From Emticicia oligotrophica DSM 17448 (GTDB lineage: Bacteria > Bacteroidota > Bacteroidia > Cytophagales > Spirosomataceae), in the NCBI RefSeq assembly GCF_000263195.1, contig NC_018748.1, positions 2,604,001-2,668,000 on the forward strand: a DNA stretch of 64,000 nt, written 5' to 3'. Positions 17,372 to 26,204 of this stretch are shown one piece after another. The first letter of the stretch is position 1. Every line of letters starts with the position of its first letter. A model generated the notes under the pieces. That model was not told the origin of the DNA. It ran no database searches and saw only the letters and a program-made list of their open reading frames with translations. Both the position numbers and the translations under genes were made by a program.

Positions 17372-18838
17372 ATGAAGCTCAATAAAATTATATATTCTCT
17401 GACATTCATAGGTTTACTTTCATCGGTTAGCTCTTGTACGGCTGATTTTGATGAAATGAATACCGATCCCAATAATCCTACTTCAATCAGTGCTCAGTAT
17501 TTATTTCCATATGCAGTAGAGAAAACGGTTGATAGATATTGGGGAGGCAATACGCGTTTCGAGCGTCTGAACCTTGATGGGGCTATGCTTTGGATTCAGT
17601 ATTTAGCACGAAATATTTATTCTAACGAAGGAGATAATTACGGAATTACTCCAACTTTCTATAACAATACTTGGAAATCTCTATACAACGATGGTTTGCT
17701 TAATTTCCAACGTATCATTACTGAAACTGGCGAAAAAGGCAAAACACCCAACAAAAATTATGAAGGTGCGGCCTTGGTAATGCGTTCGTGGACATTCTCT
17801 TTACTAACCGATTTATATGGAGCCATTCCTTACACAGAGGCACTAAAAGGGGCTGAAACTACACCAGTGTATACGCCTTCTTATGATTCGATGGATAAAG
17901 TTTATGCAGGAATTTTAGCGGATTTAAAACTTGCCAATGAAAAACTCACGATAGGTGGTCCTGCCATTTCGGGTGATATTATCTACAATGGAGATATTTT
18001 AAAATGGAAAAAATTTGCCAATTCACTTCGATTGCGTTTAGCTAACCGTCAGGCAGCAAAAAAATCGGCAGAATCGAGAGCAATCATGAAAGAAATTCTT
18101 TCAGACCCAGCTAAATACCCAATTTTTACAAGTAATGCTGATAATGCTCTCTTAGCCAATACAGCTACTCGCCCAAGTAATAATGAGTGGAACGAAGTAA
18201 TGATTGTGGGAAGCCGTACTGACTGGAGCATAAGTAAGACAGTTGTAGATAAACTTACTGCTTTAGGCGATACTCGTTTGAGTGTTTTTGCAACCAAAAA
18301 TAAGGCGGGGGGGTATGAAGGTATTCCGAATGGTCTGCCAGATGCTATTGCAACTACCTATTTAAGTTCTGCATCGGTACTCACTGATTATTTCACGAAA
18401 GCCAATGCACCGAGTATAATTATGACGTTCAGTGAGTTGAATTTCATCTTAGCCGAAGCTGCCCTTGATGGCGATATTGATGCCAAACCCGATGATTTTT
18501 TCAAGAAAGGAATAGATGCCTCTTTCAGTCAGTTTGGTCTAACAACTCCAACTGATTATTTGAAAACAGTTGGAGAAATTACGAAAGAATCAGTTATCGA
18601 ACAAAAATGGATTGCATTGTTTGGGCAAGGAGTAGAAGCTTGGACAGAATACCGCCGAACGGGTTTACCGAAATTTTCGCCAAGAGACCCACGTGCCGTA
18701 TTTGAAAACGACGGAATTATACCAACTCGCTTACCATACCCTACTACTGAATATTCGTTGAACAAAGCAAAGCTTGATGAAGGCATCAAACTCGTGGGTG
18801 CCGACAACATGAAAGCTAAACTTTGGTGGGCAGAGTAA
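17372..18838 (+). CDS. SusD/RagB-family substrate-binding outer-membrane lipoprotein
   Basis: A 488-residue lipoprotein starting at the ATG 17372; an upstream in-frame TTG at 17363 is less likely. The signal peptide ends in a lipobox with Cys22 (LSSVSSC). After it come FDEMNTDPNNPTS and the TPR-like core of the SusD_2 type, with LLTDLYGAIPYTEALKG and IEQKWIALFGQGVEAWTEYRRTG, a stretch highly typical of this group. The protein should cap the SusC-like barrel encoded about 120 bases upstream and bind the substrate at the cell surface. Confidence 0.93.
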   Translation: MKLNKIIYSLTFIGLLSSVSSCTADFDEMNTDPNNPTSISAQYLFPYAVEKTVDRYWGGNTRFERLNLDGAMLWIQYLARNIYSNEGDNYGITPTFYNNTWKSLYNDGLLNFQRIITETGEKGKTPNKNYEGAALVMRSWTFSLLTDLYGAIPYTEALKGAETTPVYTPSYDSMDKVYAGILADLKLANEKLTIGGPAISGDIIYNGDILKWKKFANSLRLRLANRQAAKKSAESRAIMKEILSDPAKYPIFTSNADNALLANTATRPSNNEWNEVMIVGSRTDWSISKTVVDKLTALGDTRLSVFATKNKAGGYEGIPNGLPDAIATTYLSSASVLTDYFTKANAPSIIMTFSELNFILAEAALDGDIDAKPDDFFKKGIDASFSQFGLTTPTDYLKTVGEITKESVIEQKWIALFGQGVEAWTEYRRTGLPKFSPRDPRAVFENDGIIPTRLPYPTTEYSLNKAKLDEGIKLVGADNMKAKLWWAE

Positions 18839-18866
18839 AGTGTTATCAGTCAGATAGTTATGCCGT

Positions 18867-18893
18867 AAAGGGCGTTAATTTACGCCCTTTTAC
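18867..18893 (+). terminator. Hairpin between susD and the small lipoprotein gene
   Basis: AAAGGGCGT (18867-18875) pairs with ACGCCCTTT (18882-18890) around TAATTT, then TTACATTTT. It looks like an intrinsic terminator, yet the next gene begins only about 30 bases later on the same strand. It may be a partial terminator that lowers expression of the downstream genes. Confidence 0.6.
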
Positions 18894-18919
18894 ATTTTAA
18901 ACCATTAAACGATTTTAAC

Positions 18920-19393
18920 ATGAAGAAGATACTTTTTTTTAGCACCATATTTATAGGATTTGTTGCGGCATCTTGTAAAGTAGATGACCCATTTGTTGAC
19001 CGAATCGCTGCCCCAGTTTTAGTGATTTTTGAAGATCCAAGCGGTACCAAAACCAGTGGCCTTACAACCGAGCCTTCAATAACATCTTTGGCATCAACCG
19101 ACGCCACAATTACGGTTCGCTTATTAGAATTAAATAAAGATGGGCTTCTCGATTATAAAGTAGGCATTGATAGTATTCCAGCTACAGCAGTGCCAGTAAC
19201 ATTTAAGTTGAGAACTGGTACAAAGATTTCGGATGTAACAACTGATGCAACAGGTCGTTCGATTTTGAAAGTTTCGTGGAAAACCCTTGGTATTGCAGCA
19301 CCAGTAGCGGGGTCGTCGGTTTCTTTAAGTTGTTCGGCAACCTATAAAGATGTATCGTTTACCAAGTACTTTAGACTAACAGCAACCAAATAA
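18920..19393 (+). CDS. Small lipoprotein of unknown function in a SusCD locus
   Basis: A 157-residue protein with a lipoprotein signal (FVAASC, Cys19) and a mature part that is Thr/Ser-rich and beta-strand-like (for example TIDVTVRL-like alternations such as ATITVRLLELNKDG and ASLSCSATYKDVSF-like repeats near the end). I do not recognise a named family. Its place directly after susD suggests a surface accessory protein of the SusCD complex, as small beta-sandwich lipoproteins often are. That role is inferred only from position and export. Confidence 0.65.
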   Translation: MKKILFFSTIFIGFVAASCKVDDPFVDRIAAPVLVIFEDPSGTKTSGLTTEPSITSLASTDATITVRLLELNKDGLLDYKVGIDSIPATAVPVTFKLRTGTKISDVTTDATGRSILKVSWKTLGIAAPVAGSSVSLSCSATYKDVSFTKYFRLTATK

Positions 19394-19512
19394 ATTAATG
19401 GATAATTAAAAATAGGGAATGGAAAATTTCTTTCAATACATTCTCAATTTTTGATTATCAATTCTCAATTCAAAAAAATCTCTATTCAAATAACAATAAA
19501 ACTAAGAATACA

Positions 19513-20703
19513 ATGAGCAACATGATTAACAGACGTAGTTTATTAAAGTCAGGTTTAATGACTATTGGCGGTATGGCCTTGGCTCCGCATCTGACGATGG
19601 GAGCATTTCCGAACGCTTCTTATACATTAGATGAAAAAAGCCGACTCTACTACAGCCCGCTTTTAAGAGAACATTTCTTAGATGAAAGACCAGATGTAAT
19701 GGCCATGGCTGCACGTCTGAATGCCAACGAAAACCCTTATGGCCCACCAGAAAGTGCTAAAAAAGCGGTTGCTGAGGCCGTGGCAGGTGGAAACCGTTAT
19801 TCATGGAAGGAACTGGCTATGTTGGTTGACAAAATTGCCAAGAAAGAAGGAGTTACCGACAAACATATCATGATGGGACCGGGTTCATCTGATTTACTTG
19901 AAAAAGTTGCTTTGGTGTTGTTTATGAATGGAGGGAACATCATCTCAGCCGATCCAACTTATATGTCATTGATTCGTGTAGCAGAGGCAGTAGGAGCAAC
20001 TTGGAAAGCTATTCCGTGTAAAAGCGATTGGTCGCATGACCTTGCTGCGATGGAAGCTGCGATTGATAAAGATACTAAAATGATTTATGTGTGTAATCCT
20101 AATAATCCAGTGGGAAGTATTACTGACGGCAAAGCCTTGTTAGATTTCTGCTCAAGAGTATCAGAAAAAGTGCCAGTATTTATTGATGAAGCTTACCTCG
20201 AATTGGCCGAAGGAACAGGTACTGAAAGTATGGTTTCGTTGTTGGCTAAAAAGAAAAATGTAATCATTGCCCGTACATTCTCAAAAATCATGGGTATGGC
20301 TGGTTTGCGTGTGGGTTATGCCGTAGCACAACCAGAGTTTTTAGATAAGATTCAAAAAATTACGAGAGGAGGTATGGGTATTTCGCATACTTCGGTTTTA
20401 GGTGCAATTGCAAGTTTCGAAGATACTGAGTTTCAGGCAATGACCAAGAAGCAAAATACTGCTTGCAAAGAGTATTTGTACGAAAACCTAACAAAAATGG
20501 GTTACAAATACATCCCTTCTTATACAAACTTTGTCATTTTCCCAATCAATCATATGAGTGGAAAAGACTTCTTAGCCAAGATGACCGCTAAAGGAATTTT
20601 GGTACGCTCATTTGACATTCAGAATAAACCATGGTGCCGTGTGAGTATGGGTACGATGGATGAAATGAAGCAATTTGTAAAAGCATTAGGCGAATTATCT
20701 TAG
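19513..20703 (+). CDS. HisC-like PLP aminotransferase with a twin-arginine export signal
   Basis: A 396-residue fold-type I aminotransferase resembling histidinol-phosphate/aromatic aminotransferases. Core residues are NPNNPVG (195-201), Asp225 and Tyr228 in IDEAYLEL, the PLP lysine Lys258 in RTFSKIMGMAGLRVGYA, and the carboxylate-binding Arg376 in CRVSMG. The N-terminus NRRSLLKSGLMTIGGMALAP (6-25) is a good Tat signal: paired Arg, hydrophobic stretch, then Ala-rich end. This predicts folding with PLP in the cytoplasm and export to the periplasm, which is unusual for the class. It follows susC, susD and a lipoprotein and precedes a permease, so it may act on an imported amine or amino acid. 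Substrate is not deducible. Confidence 0.85.
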   Translation: MSNMINRRSLLKSGLMTIGGMALAPHLTMGAFPNASYTLDEKSRLYYSPLLREHFLDERPDVMAMAARLNANENPYGPPESAKKAVAEAVAGGNRYSWKELAMLVDKIAKKEGVTDKHIMMGPGSSDLLEKVALVLFMNGGNIISADPTYMSLIRVAEAVGATWKAIPCKSDWSHDLAAMEAAIDKDTKMIYVCNPNNPVGSITDGKALLDFCSRVSEKVPVFIDEAYLELAEGTGTESMVSLLAKKKNVIIARTFSKIMGMAGLRVGYAVAQPEFLDKIQKITRGGMGISHTSVLGAIASFEDTEFQAMTKKQNTACKEYLYENLTKMGYKYIPSYTNFVIFPINHMSGKDFLAKMTAKGILVRSFDIQNKPWCRVSMGTMDEMKQFVKALGELS

Positions 20704-20728
20704 TTTTTTTGTCATAGGTTAGAGTAAA

Positions 20729-20760
20729 TTGGAGAAGTCGGTTGACTTCTCCAAATTTTA
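20729..20760 (+). terminator. Intrinsic terminator after the exported aminotransferase gene
   Basis: TTGGAGAAGTC (20729-20739) pairs perfectly with GACTTCTCCAA (20744-20754) around GGTT, then ATTTTA. It separates the aminotransferase from the permease gene by about 50 bases, so the permease may have its own promoter. Confidence 0.75.
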
Positions 20761-20808
20761 AAACTTTTATTAAAAAAACTACACATTCTTATTTTATAAT
20801 TCTTAATT

Positions 20809-21924
20809 GTGGAAAACATGGTTGGGGCTGTACAAAAAACACTTATCCTATTGCTTTTGATAGGCTTGGGATTAGCTCTTAGGAGTAAAATTAAAAACAA
20901 GACCGAAATAAATGGTGTAAAAGAAATTATCCTTTCAATTGCCTTACCTTCAACGGTATTTATCGCATTGATGGGGATAAAAATTAGTGTTTCATTGCTT
21001 ATCTACCCTATTCTTGTACTATTATTTAATTTTTTTATTTTTCTTTCAGCTCCTTATTTTCTGCCAATCTTTGGTATTGATAAAGAAAGTTCGGCTGGCC
21101 GTACACTCACCATGCTATTACCTTCATTGGCACCCGGATTATCAAGTTTTCCGTTTATTAATGAGTTTTTAGGCGATGAGTCATTGGCACTTGCAGCCAT
21201 GGGTGATGTAGGAAATAAGTTTTTTGCCCTAAATTTCCTTTACTTCATAGCCATGAAGATGTATTTAAAAAATAACCAAACCGATGCAATAGAAGAGAAA
21301 GGTAAAATAAAAGCTTTATTGCTAAGTTTGGTTAAAGAACCCATCAACATCATTATGTTATTGGCCATTGTATTTCTTTCATTTGGCTTAAATATGAAGT
21401 CGTTGCCAACGGTAGTAGTCGATCTTTTCAATCGAGCAAGTAGCTTGATGACACCCCTTGTATTGATATATATTGGTTTGGCGGTTCAGTTGAAAGAAGG
21501 GAAGATCAAATTAGTTAGTTCTATTTTATTATTCAGAGCAGGTATTACCCTTTTATTCAGTGTATTAATCATAACAATCTTTAACATCAACAATCCTAAC
21601 CTAATTTTGCTTGCCGTAGCGGTGCCGCTAAGTTCTTGTAGTTTTTGGCCTTTTGCTCATATTTCTGCGATAAATATGAAAGAAGATGACAAAAACTATT
21701 CGAAGGAGCGTCGAACTTTCGACCTTAACTTAGCGGTACTTATTCTGGCTTTTTCATTACCATTATCTACGATTTTGGTGATGGGAATTTTAGCATCAGG
21801 ACAGTTTTTTGCTCAGACGAGTACGTTATTAGGCTTGGGTTTTATTCTCACAGGTTTGGGTTTAGCTCCGCATGTATTTAGGAAAACAAAAACCTACATC
21901 AAACTTTCAAAAGTGTCAAGTTAA
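20809..21924 (+). CDS. Permease, probably of the auxin efflux carrier (AEC)-like group
   Basis: A 371-residue inner-membrane protein with about ten hydrophobic segments. Features include ALPSTVFIALMGIK near the first broken helices, LPSLAPGLSSFPFINEFLGDESLALAAMGDVGNKF in the middle, and LLAVAVPLSSCSFWPFAHIS near the end. The two-half layout resembles the AEC/bile-acid-type permease fold, though the exact family is uncertain. The start is the GTG at 20809; an ATG at 20818 is also possible. It follows the exported aminotransferase on the same strand with a terminator between them, so a shared function is plausible but co-transcription is not assured. Confidence 0.7.
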   Translation: MENMVGAVQKTLILLLLIGLGLALRSKIKNKTEINGVKEIILSIALPSTVFIALMGIKISVSLLIYPILVLLFNFFIFLSAPYFLPIFGIDKESSAGRTLTMLLPSLAPGLSSFPFINEFLGDESLALAAMGDVGNKFFALNFLYFIAMKMYLKNNQTDAIEEKGKIKALLLSLVKEPINIIMLLAIVFLSFGLNMKSLPTVVVDLFNRASSLMTPLVLIYIGLAVQLKEGKIKLVSSILLFRAGITLLFSVLIITIFNINNPNLILLAVAVPLSSCSFWPFAHISAINMKEDDKNYSKERRTFDLNLAVLILAFSLPLSTILVMGILASGQFFAQTSTLLGLGFILTGLGLAPHVFRKTKTYIKLSKVSS

Positions 21925-22003
21925 TTTAAGGTTGAATAGATAAAGCTAAGTCCACCAACTTTTTTTGAATCGCATCTATAACTAAACTAAATACCAAAAT
22001 TAT

Positions 22004-22037
22004 CTACCGCGTTACCGAAAGGAAACGTGGTAGTTTT
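22004..22037 (+). terminator. Intrinsic terminator after the permease
   Basis: CTACCGCGTT (22004-22013) pairs with AACGTGGTAG (22024-22033) with one mismatch, followed by TTTTATTTATT. Apart from this hairpin and the next one, the 321-base gap 21925-22245 holds nothing I can identify. Confidence 0.7.
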
Positions 22038-22155
22038 ATTTATTGCTAAAAAATTTAATTTATAAAGACAACCTTTAAATAGATAGCCAACTTTAGGTTG
22101 AATAATATTGAAAATTCCTACAAAAAAATCTATTTCTGTTTCATTTAAACTACAA

Positions 22156-22217
22156 CCAATTTTAAGAAAAAAGTCCCTTTTTTCTTAAAACAAAAAGGGA
22201 CTTTTTCTAAAAATTGG
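22156..22217 (-). terminator. Long bidirectional hairpin downstream of ccmF
   Basis: The outer arms CCAATTTT and AAAATTGG and the inner arms AAAAAGTCCCTTTTT and AAAAAGGGACTTTTT form a long stem spanning 62 bases, with T-runs on both strands. It lies 29 bases past the end of the minus-strand ccmF-like gene and can also stop read-through from the plus-strand permease. Confidence 0.7.
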
Positions 22218-22245
22218 ATTTGGTATATTTTATTGTACAAAAGGC

Positions 22246-24786
22246 TTACCCTTCGGCTGCAACAATCTGAAAACGTCGGATTGCAGCTACGGTAATGCCA
22301 ACAATTATCATTAAGAAACCTATCCAGAGTAAGTTAATATGCGGCTTTTCGGTGGCTTTTAATACAATGAATTCTCTCTGACCACGACTAACAGTAAAGG
22401 CAAATTTTCCCGTAACAGGGTCAATTCTGGATAACTGTATTCGAAGCCCCATTTCATTATTGACTTCTGGCTTGCTCCAAACTTCACGGTTACGAATCGC
22501 AAAAACTGGTCGCATCTTCACTGCCACATTTCTATCTAAGATTTTTACTGTAGCACGTGCAGCGGCATCGCCATCGGCTAATTGCATGCCATCTACTTCA
22601 CGAACACCCTCAACATTCTCAAGAATAGCTACATAGTCGTTAATGAAGAAAGTATCACCTACGGCCACCGCAAATTCTTCAGGGCGGCTCCAGTCGCGTT
22701 CGTCTTCTGCTACAGGTGGGCCTGAAACGAAGGCATAAATATCTTTATTCCAAAACTTCTTAATATCAGGCGAGAGTACAGTACCCATTTTTTCGTTATC
22801 CTGTACACGTGGGTAAAGATTAAATTTCTTGCCATCTTTATCCGAGTATTCAATTTGGAAATAGGTATTTTCTGCTTCATATTCGAGTGTATCGCCACGC
22901 TTATAGAACGTTTTATCACCATCTACCACATCTGCACGGGCAATTCCCTTATAATTACTACCAGGTACAGGCCAAATATACTTTTTCTCAATATAGCCCG
23001 GTACGTTTCTCACATCAACGAACTGACCTTTGTATGTAAATGAAAAATCACTTAATTCCGTCGGACGGTTTAACCATAATAGTGCATTCTCTTTGTTATC
23101 TTCTTCATTTTTGAAGATTTTCGCTCCCGAAAAATTCAAAGAGACAACTTTTGAGTATCCCGAAGAAAACATAATACCAAGTAACATTACTGCTAAGCCA
23201 ATGTGCGTGATTGCTCCACCAGCAACCTTGAATTTTCCTTTCAAGATATCCATTAAGATATTACCATTGGCAACAATACTAAACATTGATGCCGTAAGTA
23301 AAACGATGTATTTCCAGTTATTAACTTTTGCGAAGGTAATTACCAAAGTCGCAAGTAAAAGCGTGATAATTAGCGGGTTGAGTAATTTATTGAGACTTTC
23401 TTTCTGTACACGTTTCCACCAGAAAAACTGTGCAACACCAGTAAGGGCAGTAATCAGAATGAAAAACCACATTTGGAATTGTGTAAAATGCTCCACCTGA
23501 TTTGTCGGTAATGCCATATTAAGTTTGGCTCCGAAAATCTCGGCTACTTTGTTATAAACAGGAATAGAAGTGGTTACAATTACTTGAAAACCTGCTAAAC
23601 AAAGCATTAAAACACCCGTAAATACCCAAAATTCACGTGAATAAGTAGAAACTTCAGCTTCATCTTGTGGTAAATGTTTCCAACGGATAGCAGCTAAAAC
23701 TACGGCAAAAACAATGAAAGTTAACAGATAAACCAATAACTGTCCAGAAAGACCTAAATCAGTAAATGAGTGGACAGATGCATTGCCTAAAATACCGCTT
23801 CGAGTAAGAAAAGTTGAGTAAAGAATCAGAATAAACTGAGCAATTACCAACACAATCGTATATTTAAGAGCAGTTGTATTTTTGCGTGCAAGCAGCATCG
23901 TGTGGAAGCTTCCAACCAAAATCAGCCAAGGCACATAAACTGCGTTCTCAACTGGGTCCCAGTTCCAATAACCACCAAAATTAAGTGTTTCATAGGCCCA
24001 AATTCCACCCATCATGATACCTGTTCCTAAAACTACTGCCGAAACGAGTGTCCAAGGTAAAGATGGTTTAATCCACTCGGTGTATTGTTTTTTCCAAAGA
24101 CCAGCGATACAAAACGCAAACGGAACAAGTGTAGTGGCAAAACCCAAGAAAAGGGTTGGAGGGTGAATAACCATCCAGTAATTTTGTAGTAGTGGGTTTA
24201 ACCCATTCCCATCTTTAGGAATAAAATTTGGATTGGTTTTCCAAATGGGAATATTCGGCATTGACTCTTTCAATGTCAAAAATGGTGAGCTACCAATTTT
24301 GAAATCACCCCACAAAACTACACCTAAAATCATTGAAGCCAAAAATCCCTGAACCATTGCAAAAATGGTCATTGTTGGAGCTTCCATCGCAGCATTTCTA
24401 CTTTTACGAAGCGTAGTATTAATTAATAAAACGCCTAAAACAACATTCCAAAACATCCACAGTAAAAAACTACCTTCTTGGTCTTGCCAAAAACACGAGA
24501 TAGCATAGCCTAAAGGTAAACTCCACGAAGAATTGTCCCAAGCATAATGGTATTCGAAGTAATGATTGAAGATGATACTAAGCAAAGAAAAACAAATGGT
24601 GATTACTGCTAATGTATGTACATAGAAAGCACCACGAGCAAATTTTAACCATTGTGCTGTTTCTTCTTTATTAGTCAAAATCTGTGGACGAGTAGCCTGC
24701 CAGTAAGCATACGTTGAAATTAAGGCAGCTACGAAAGATATAATGGTGGAAATATGTCCGATATTTCCAATGTATGGTCTTAACAT
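22246..24786 (-). CDS. ccmF: CcmF/CcsA-type cytochrome c haem lyase
   Basis: About 846 residues from the ATG at 24786; an in-frame TTG at 24807 would add seven residues, but MLRPYIGNIGHISTII matches the usual start. It is a large multi-spanning protein with the CcmF landmarks in order: CFWQDQEGSFLLW, LQNYWMVIHPPTLFLGF, the tryptophan-rich haem-handling loop GGYWNWDPVENAVYVPW, and LTRSGILGNASVHSF. A soluble periplasmic part follows in the last third, then a final membrane helix. It would attach haem to apocytochromes c at the outer face of the inner membrane. A cytochrome c-containing dehydrogenase lies 2 kb away, a likely client. The other ccm genes are not in the window. Confidence 0.9.
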   Translation of the reverse strand: MLRPYIGNIGHISTIISFVAALISTYAYWQATRPQILTNKEETAQWLKFARGAFYVHTLAVITICFSLLSIIFNHYFEYHYAWDNSSWSLPLGYAISCFWQDQEGSFLLWMFWNVVLGVLLINTTLRKSRNAAMEAPTMTIFAMVQGFLASMILGVVLWGDFKIGSSPFLTLKESMPNIPIWKTNPNFIPKDGNGLNPLLQNYWMVIHPPTLFLGFATTLVPFAFCIAGLWKKQYTEWIKPSLPWTLVSAVVLGTGIMMGGIWAYETLNFGGYWNWDPVENAVYVPWLILVGSFHTMLLARKNTTALKYTIVLVIAQFILILYSTFLTRSGILGNASVHSFTDLGLSGQLLVYLLTFIVFAVVLAAIRWKHLPQDEAEVSTYSREFWVFTGVLMLCLAGFQVIVTTSIPVYNKVAEIFGAKLNMALPTNQVEHFTQFQMWFFILITALTGVAQFFWWKRVQKESLNKLLNPLIITLLLATLVITFAKVNNWKYIVLLTASMFSIVANGNILMDILKGKFKVAGGAITHIGLAVMLLGIMFSSGYSKVVSLNFSGAKIFKNEEDNKENALLWLNRPTELSDFSFTYKGQFVDVRNVPGYIEKKYIWPVPGSNYKGIARADVVDGDKTFYKRGDTLEYEAENTYFQIEYSDKDGKKFNLYPRVQDNEKMGTVLSPDIKKFWNKDIYAFVSGPPVAEDERDWSRPEEFAVAVGDTFFINDYVAILENVEGVREVDGMQLADGDAAARATVKILDRNVAVKMRPVFAIRNREVWSKPEVNNEMGLRIQLSRIDPVTGKFAFTVSRGQREFIVLKATEKPHINLLWIGFLMIIVGITVAAIRRFQIVAAEG

Positions 24787-24902
24787 GATAAGTATCGTAT
24801 CGGGCAAAATCTAGCTAGATTTACCTGAAAATGAATAATATTTAGTTCGTTTTAGAAGAAAAATTGAACTCTAAAGCTCAAATCTACCTTAAACATTTAA
24901 AA

Positions 24903-25340
24903 TCAACCTAACCAAGCCGACCAAGGAATACGGCTAAGAATTAGTACCAATGCTAAACCAAAGAAAATAGCAGTTTGCTTAAATTTGCGACCATTACCCA
25001 CTGCACGTTTTACACGAGCATTACCGATTGTAACCAAAACAACTGCAATTAAGTTAATTACTGGGTGTTCAACTGCATACTGACGAAGTTGGCTATCTTT
25101 CATGGCTACTTTCATATCAGCAAAAGCAGATTGTGTAATTGGAGAAATAAACAATAATATTAAGCCCAATAAAAACATTGTGTGAGTAGCAATCAAAGCA
25201 AATTTATTGAGTTTGAGGTGGCTTTCTTCAAATGTTTTTTCGCTACTTGAGCCAATAATGCCGTTGATAGTAGCCGCCGCCAATAAAGCCAATGCTACAA
25301 AAGCTAAATATGAGTGAATTGGTTGGATGATTGAGTACAT
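24903..25340 (-). CDS. Small four-helix membrane protein, possibly haem-binding
   Basis: A 145-residue protein with four predicted membrane helices (about 8-30, 46-66, 93-107 and 122-137). It belongs to a Bacteroidota group often labelled cytochrome b-like, though I know of no demonstrated function. His9, His53 and His92 lie in or next to membrane helices and could ligate haem; this is only suggestive. It lies about 115 bases upstream of ccmF on the same strand, so the two may be co-transcribed, which would fit a role in haem or redox membrane chemistry. Confidence 0.6.
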   Translation of the reverse strand: MYSIIQPIHSYLAFVALALLAAATINGIIGSSSEKTFEESHLKLNKFALIATHTMFLLGLILLFISPITQSAFADMKVAMKDSQLRQYAVEHPVINLIAVVLVTIGNARVKRAVGNGRKFKQTAIFFGLALVLILSRIPWSAWLG

Positions 25341-25469
25341 ATTTTAAATTAATCTAAATAAGGTTATTAAAAACTTCTGCGAAGTTACGCCATAAACAGT
25401 TAATAACATAACTTCGCAGAAAGTGCTTTGTTTTTTTGTAGGAAGTTTGTTTTAAAAGAAAAAACATAA

Positions 25470-26204
25470 ATGAAGATTTTTAGATATATAATTATTTCGA
25501 TTGGTTTGTTTTTAGTGCTATTTACTTGGTTTTTTCCACAGTTTTTTAGGTGTTTTTTTGTTGAGTACGACGGTTTCAAAGAAATAAGACCTCATATTTT
25601 TGTTGAATCAAAGACTACAAAAAAACAGCAAGATTCATTGCTAAGATTTGTTTTGCAAGCAGAGAAACGGCTAGTAGATTTTTGGGGAAGAAAAGATGGT
25701 GAGGCGAAAATTTTATTTTGTAACACCCCGCAAACCTACCAAAAATACGCTAAAACAACGGAAGGTGCAGGATTTAGCATTGGTACACCTTTAGGTTCTT
25801 GGATTATTTTAAATAAAGATGGTCTTAATACTGATGTGATTGCCCATGAAATGTGTCACGACGAACTCATGACTCGCCTAGGTTGGTGGAAAACCAAACA
25901 AGAAATTCCGACTTGGTTTGATGAAGGTTTGGCTCTAATGCTTGATTATCGGTTTGTGAGTAGTCAAGATTCTATTCAACGATACATTGATTACCGAACC
26001 GAACTGAGCTATTTAAGCCCAGTTCCGATTCCGCTTAACAAACTAAATACCCAAAAAGACTTTTTCGGGCAAGGCGAACTTTACACTAAAATTGCATACT
26101 TTACTTCGGCTGTTGAAGTTTCCCGCAAGATTTCCATGAAAGGCAAAAAAGAAATTTTCAGAATCATGAATAAAACCGAAAAAGACGGTAAGTTTGAGTT
26201 TTGA
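25470..26204 (+). CDS. Membrane-anchored gluzincin-type metallopeptidase-like protein
   Basis: A 244-residue protein with one N-terminal membrane or signal segment (about 5-24). The zinc motif HEMCH (126-130) and a downstream acidic ligand in WFDEGLALML (Glu152) give the HExxH...E pattern of the peptidase MA-like gluzincins. The domain is therefore probably on the periplasmic side. Its stop codon (26202-26204) is directly followed by the stop of the converging PQQ dehydrogenase, with no base between. Substrate is unknown; a non-catalytic role cannot be excluded, but the catalytic residues look intact. Confidence 0.72.
   Translation: MKIFRYIIISIGLFLVLFTWFFPQFFRCFFVEYDGFKEIRPHIFVESKTTKKQQDSLLRFVLQAEKRLVDFWGRKDGEAKILFCNTPQTYQKYAKTTEGAGFSIGTPLGSWIILNKDGLNTDVIAHEMCHDELMTRLGWWKTKQEIPTWFDEGLALMLDYRFVSSQDSIQRYIDYRTELSYLSPVPIPLNKLNTQKDFFGQGELYTKIAYFTSAVEVSRKISMKGKKEIFRIMNKTEKDGKFEF

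Noticed and set aside
19394-19512. Short direct repeats (ATTCTCAATT at 19440 and 19461)
   Set aside because: Two ten-base copies in AT-rich DNA are too weak to call a mobile or regulatory element.
23030-23500. 156-residue plus-strand frame inside ccmF
   Set aside because: It is a shadow of the strongly supported minus-strand ccmF frame and has no start context or family feature.
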